From Acidimicrobiaceae bacterium (lineage in GTDB: Bacteria > Actinomycetota > Acidimicrobiia > Acidimicrobiales > Ilumatobacteraceae): a stretch of 8,053 nucleotides of DNA. Numbering within the stretch: position 1 is the first letter of the stretch; every line of letters starts with the position of its first letter. The stretch spans positions 2,864 through 10,916 of the forward strand of contig PMCN01000032.1 in assembly GCA_003154135.1 (NCBI GenBank), written 5' to 3'. The translations under genes were made by a program, and so were the position numbers. Below are positions 5,989 through 8,053 of this stretch, in pieces. The notes below the pieces were generated by a model that saw only the letters and a list, made by a program, of their open reading frames with translations, searched no databases and was not told the DNA's origin.

Positions 5989-6768
5989 TCACACGATGCC
6001 GGCCGAGAGACCGAAGTCGATCGACAGGTTGGCGCCCGTGATGGGTGCGGCGAGTGGTTGGGCGAGGAACCAGACCAGCTCCGCCACCTCGTCGGTGCGG
6101 ATGAAGCGGGCGTTCGTTCCCTGCGGATACGAGGCGAGCAGCCGGGCGAGGTACGCCTCCGGTCGATCGCCGCCGTGCGCCTCCGCCTGGCCGTGCAGCA
6201 TCGGCGAGTCGACATCGCCCGGGCACACCGCGTTGACCCGCACACCGCGCGGCGCCAGTTCGAGGGCGAGTGCCTTGGTGAGGATGCTCACGGCGCCCTT
6301 CGACGCGCAGTACACCGCTGCACCCGCGTTGCCCTGGATGCCGGCGTCGCTCGACAGGTTGACGATGCAGCCCCGCGACTGGGCGAGGTGAGGGATGGCC
6401 GCCGCGCTGATGAAGTACAGACCCTTCACGTTGACGTCGAAGACGTGGTCGAACTCGGCCTCGGTGGTGTGCTCGCTCGCGCCCTGGGTCCACACCCCGG
6501 CGGCGTTGACCAGTGCATCGAGACGGCCCGCCCACGCGACCGTGGCGTCCACCGCGGCGGTGCACTGCGCCGGGTCGCGCAGGTCGGCGCCGACGGCCAG
6601 CAGGCGCTGGTCCGACGCGATGGCCGCAGGTGTGTCGGCGAGGTCGCACGCCGCGACGCGCCAGCCGCCGTCGAGGAACCGCCGCGCGACGGCACCACCG
6701 ATGCCGCCGGCCGCGCCAGTGACCAGCACGACCGGACCGGCGGGACGGGTGCGCGTCAAGGCGTCCAC
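5989..6768 (-). CDS. Short-chain dehydrogenase/reductase, second of the pair
   Basis: This 259-residue classical SDR oxidoreductase has every expected motif: nucleotide-binding TGAAGGIG (17-24), Asp42 at the end of the second strand (AACDLAD), which favours NAD(H) over NADP(H), NAAG (88-91), catalytic-tetrad Asn113 (DVNVKG), Ser140 (NLSSDAG), Tyr153 and Lys157 (YCASK), and VRVNAVCPGDVDSPM after them. It is a soluble cytoplasmic enzyme by sequence. The GTG at 6768 is chosen because GAGGA lies six bases upstream; it overlaps the preceding SDR gene by 13 bases. A TTG at 6759 in a TTGA overlap is a weaker alternative. The substrate is unknown. Context suggests oxidation or reduction of a hydroxy or keto intermediate in the same pathway as the aminotransferase. 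It is only distantly similar to the neighbouring SDR beyond the shared fold motifs, so a recent duplication is not evident. Confidence 0.92.
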   Translation of the reverse strand: MDALTRTRPAGPVVLVTGAAGGIGGAVARRFLDGGWRVAACDLADTPAAIASDQRLLAVGADLRDPAQCTAAVDATVAWAGRLDALVNAAGVWTQGASEHTTEAEFDHVFDVNVKGLYFISAAAIPHLAQSRGCIVNLSSDAGIQGNAGAAVYCASKGAVSILTKALALELAPRGVRVNAVCPGDVDSPMLHGQAEAHGGDRPEAYLARLLASYPQGTNARFIRTDEVAELVWFLAQPLAAPITGANLSIDFGLSAGIV

Positions 6769-7535
6769 GAACGGTCCTCGGGGAGCGAGTTGCCGCCGTC
6801 GACCACGAGCAACTGGCCGGTGATGTACGAGGCATCGGGATCGGCGAGGAAGCGGATGGCCGCAGCCACTTCGTGGGGTGTGCCGGATCGGCGCAGCGGC
6901 GAGCGGCTGCCCGCGACCACCTCGGCGGCGGTCTGCGATCCGGTGGAGATCCAGCCCGGCGCGACTGCGTTGACGGTGATGCCTGCACTCGCCACCTCGA
7001 GCGCTGCGGCACGGGTGAAGCCCACCACTCCCGCCTTGGCCGCGTGGTAGGCGACGTCGCCGACGAACGCCTGCAACGGGCCGGAGGTGCTGGCCACGTT
7101 GACCACGCGGCCGTACCCGCGAGGCAGCATGGCCGCGATGGCGGCGCGGGTGACGGCGAAGCACGTCGACAGGTTGCGCTCGATGCCCTCGCGCCATGTG
7201 GCATCGGACGTGTGGGGCAAGCTCGACGTGCCCGCCGCCTCGGTGCCGACGGCGGTCATGCCGGCGTTGTTGACGCAGATGTCGAGACGGCCGAACCGTT
7301 CGAGGGTGTGGGCCACCACCCGATCGGCCTCGCCGGGTGTCATCAGGTCGGCCACCACGCCGTCGGCGACGAGTCGCTCGGCCGTGAGCTCGACCACTCG
7401 CTGGAGGACCCGCGCCGTGGTGCTGGTGAGCACCACGGTGGCGCCGTCGGACGCGAGCATCCGTGCCACGGCCATGCCGATGCCGTCGGGCGCCCCGGCC
7501 CCGGTGACGAGCGCGACCTGCGACGTGAGCTTCAC
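6756..7535 (-). CDS. Short-chain dehydrogenase/reductase, first of the pair (FabG-like)
   Basis: This 259-residue classical SDR starts MKLTSQVALVTGAGAPDGIG. The nucleotide-binding turn is TG-x5-G-x-G (11-20), two residues longer than the usual TG-x3-G-x-G; this variant exists in some FabG-like SDRs. Other motifs are NNAG (89-92), Asn121 (ERNLST), Ser149 (NVASTSG), Tyr163 and Lys167 (YHAAK), and ITVNAVAPGWIST. The C-terminus has the common YITGQLLVVDGG. There is no acidic residue after the second strand (VVLTSTTAR), so NADP(H) is possible but not certain. The GTG at 7535 overlaps the aminotransferase stop as GTGA, indicating translational coupling. Annotation as a 3-oxoacyl-ACP reductase would be by resemblance only; operon context points to an oxidoreductase acting beside a transaminase. 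Confidence 0.92.
   Translation of the reverse strand: MKLTSQVALVTGAGAPDGIGMAVARMLASDGATVVLTSTTARVLQRVVELTAERLVADGVVADLMTPGEADRVVAHTLERFGRLDICVNNAGMTAVGTEAAGTSSLPHTSDATWREGIERNLSTCFAVTRAAIAAMLPRGYGRVVNVASTSGPLQAFVGDVAYHAAKAGVVGFTRAAALEVASAGITVNAVAPGWISTGSQTAAEVVAGSRSPLRRSGTPHEVAAAIRFLADPDASYITGQLLVVDGGNSLPEDRSWTP
6775..6779 (-). promoter_or_regulatory. Ribosome binding site of the second SDR gene
   Basis: GAGGA on the minus strand, six bases before the GTG at 6768 and inside the preceding gene. It decides the start of the downstream SDR. Confidence 0.6.
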
Positions 7536-8053
7536 GCCAGCAATGCTTGCACGGCGTCGTGGAACACACGGGTGTGGAGCGCCACGTGGTCGCGGGTGTG
7601 GTGTGGCGACATGAGCGCCATGTTGTGGAACGGCGTGAGCAGGATGCCGCGGTTGAGCGCCCACAGGTGCATGAACGCATCGAGCTCGGGGTGCACAGCG
7701 GCGGCCGCCGCGGCGCCGTCGCGCGGGGGAGGGCAGAACCAGTACTCGGCCCGCGCACCCAGCTGCTGCACGTGCCACGGCAGGCCGAACTCGTCGATGG
7801 TGGACTGCACGCCTGCCGCCCACTCGGCGGCGAGCGGCACCATGCGCTCGAAGTGCTCGTCGCGCAGCGAGCATGACAGCGTGGCTCGCACTGCCGCGAG
7901 CGCGAGTGCGTTTCCGGTGAGCGTTCCGCCCACTCCGCTCACGTCGATGCTGTCACCGAAGAGGGCCGGTGCGACGCGGTCGGCCATCTCGCTGGTCATG
8001 CCGTACGCGGCTGCGGGCATGCCGCCGCCGATGGTCTTGCCGATGACGAAGAA
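7532..8053 (-). CDS. Class III PLP-dependent aminotransferase, glutamate-1-semialdehyde aminomutase-like (C-terminal part, 5' end outside window)
   Basis: The last 173 residues of a fold-type I class III aminotransferase are present; the gene enters from the right edge in frame. The visible part opens FFVIGKTIGGGMPAAAYG. Its lysine (codon 8036-8038) is the expected Schiff-base lysine for pyridoxal phosphate, and the GKxIGGGMP context matches the glutamate-1-semialdehyde aminomutase-like branch. Next come GTLTGNALALAAVRATL, typical of this branch (usually GTxSGNPLAMAA), and the small C-terminal domain ending with SPHHTRDHVALHTRVFHDAV. An alanine-rich stretch (DGAAAAAAVHPE) interrupts the small domain. 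It is the first visible gene of the operon and overlaps the first SDR as GTGA. A haem-biosynthesis role is unlikely in this company; amino-group transfer or isomerisation in catabolism is more likely. The substrate is unknown. Confidence 0.9.
   Translation of the reverse strand, partial: FFVIGKTIGGGMPAAAYGMTSEMADRVAPALFGDSIDVSGVGGTLTGNALALAAVRATLSCSLRDEHFERMVPLAAEWAAGVQSTIDEFGLPWHVQQLGARAEYWFCPPPRDGAAAAAAVHPELDAFMHLWALNRGILLTPFHNMALMSPHHTRDHVALHTRVFHDAVQALLA

Noticed and set aside
5502..6245. Alternative minus-strand frame of 247 residues over the Lrp and second SDR genes
   Set aside because: Arg/Pro/Ser-rich shadow of the two genes in another frame; no domain.
3782..6391. An 869-residue open frame on the plus strand, opposite the GGDEF-EAL, Lrp and SDR genes
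   Set aside because: It is rich in His, Arg, Val, Glu and Gly, shows no domain, and spans three well-supported minus-strand genes. Long antisense open frames are common in high-GC DNA.
1..8053. Defence system, prophage, mobile element or CRISPR
   Set aside because: I saw no transposase, integrase, toxin, nuclease, spaced repeats or attachment-site pair; base usage is uniform along the window.

Overview
The window is gene-dense, high-GC DNA with G or C in most third codon positions and several GTG starts. Some starts have no ribosome binding site but sit 6-7 bases behind a TANNNT-like -10 element, as in leaderless transcripts. This suggests a high-GC actinobacterium. The exact group cannot be fixed from the sequence, and an acidimicrobial-type organism is only a guess. 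No tRNA, rRNA, CRISPR array, insertion sequence or phage gene is visible.

Layout from left to right. (1) At the left edge is the N-terminal part of a minus-strand [2Fe-2S] small subunit of the xanthine dehydrogenase / CO dehydrogenase family (1-188), cut by the window. (2) A complete minus-strand zinc-uptake operon follows, transcribed as znuA (lipoprotein zinc-binding protein), znuC (ATPase), znuB (permease), with overlapping gene ends (2836 down to 296). (3) A plus-strand Fur-family regulator, very probably Zur, diverges from znuA (2924-3403). The short region between them holds a strong Zur-box-like palindrome (2856-2870). (4) Convergent with zur, and overlapping it by a perfect 12-bp palindrome that encodes both stop codons, is a minus-strand PAS-PAS-GGDEF-EAL cyclic-di-GMP protein with all visible catalytic motifs intact (3392-5482). 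(5) The right third is a tightly packed minus-strand metabolic operon: a class III aminotransferase (5' end outside the window), two short-chain dehydrogenases of 259 residues each, and an Lrp/AsnC-family regulator as last gene. These genes overlap or abut (GTGA overlap, 13-base overlap, 11-base gap or GTGA overlap).

How the genes work together. The Zur/ZnuABC block reads as a self-contained zinc homeostasis unit: Zur with zinc bound should sit on the shared operator and shut off uptake, possibly also its own gene. The aminotransferase/SDR/SDR/Lrp block looks like a catabolic or interconversion pathway for an amino compound, with an amino-acid-sensing regulator; the substrate cannot be read from the sequence. 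The cyclic-di-GMP protein lies 45 bases downstream of the Lrp gene and could be read through from that operon or have its own promoter.

Nothing here is a clearly new system. The best second-look items are a near-perfect 24-bp tandem duplication in znuA that adds a histidine-bearing helical repeat beside a metal-ligand region, the palindromic shared stop codons between zur and the GGDEF-EAL gene, and the apparent leaderless architecture of the znuA/zur promoters.
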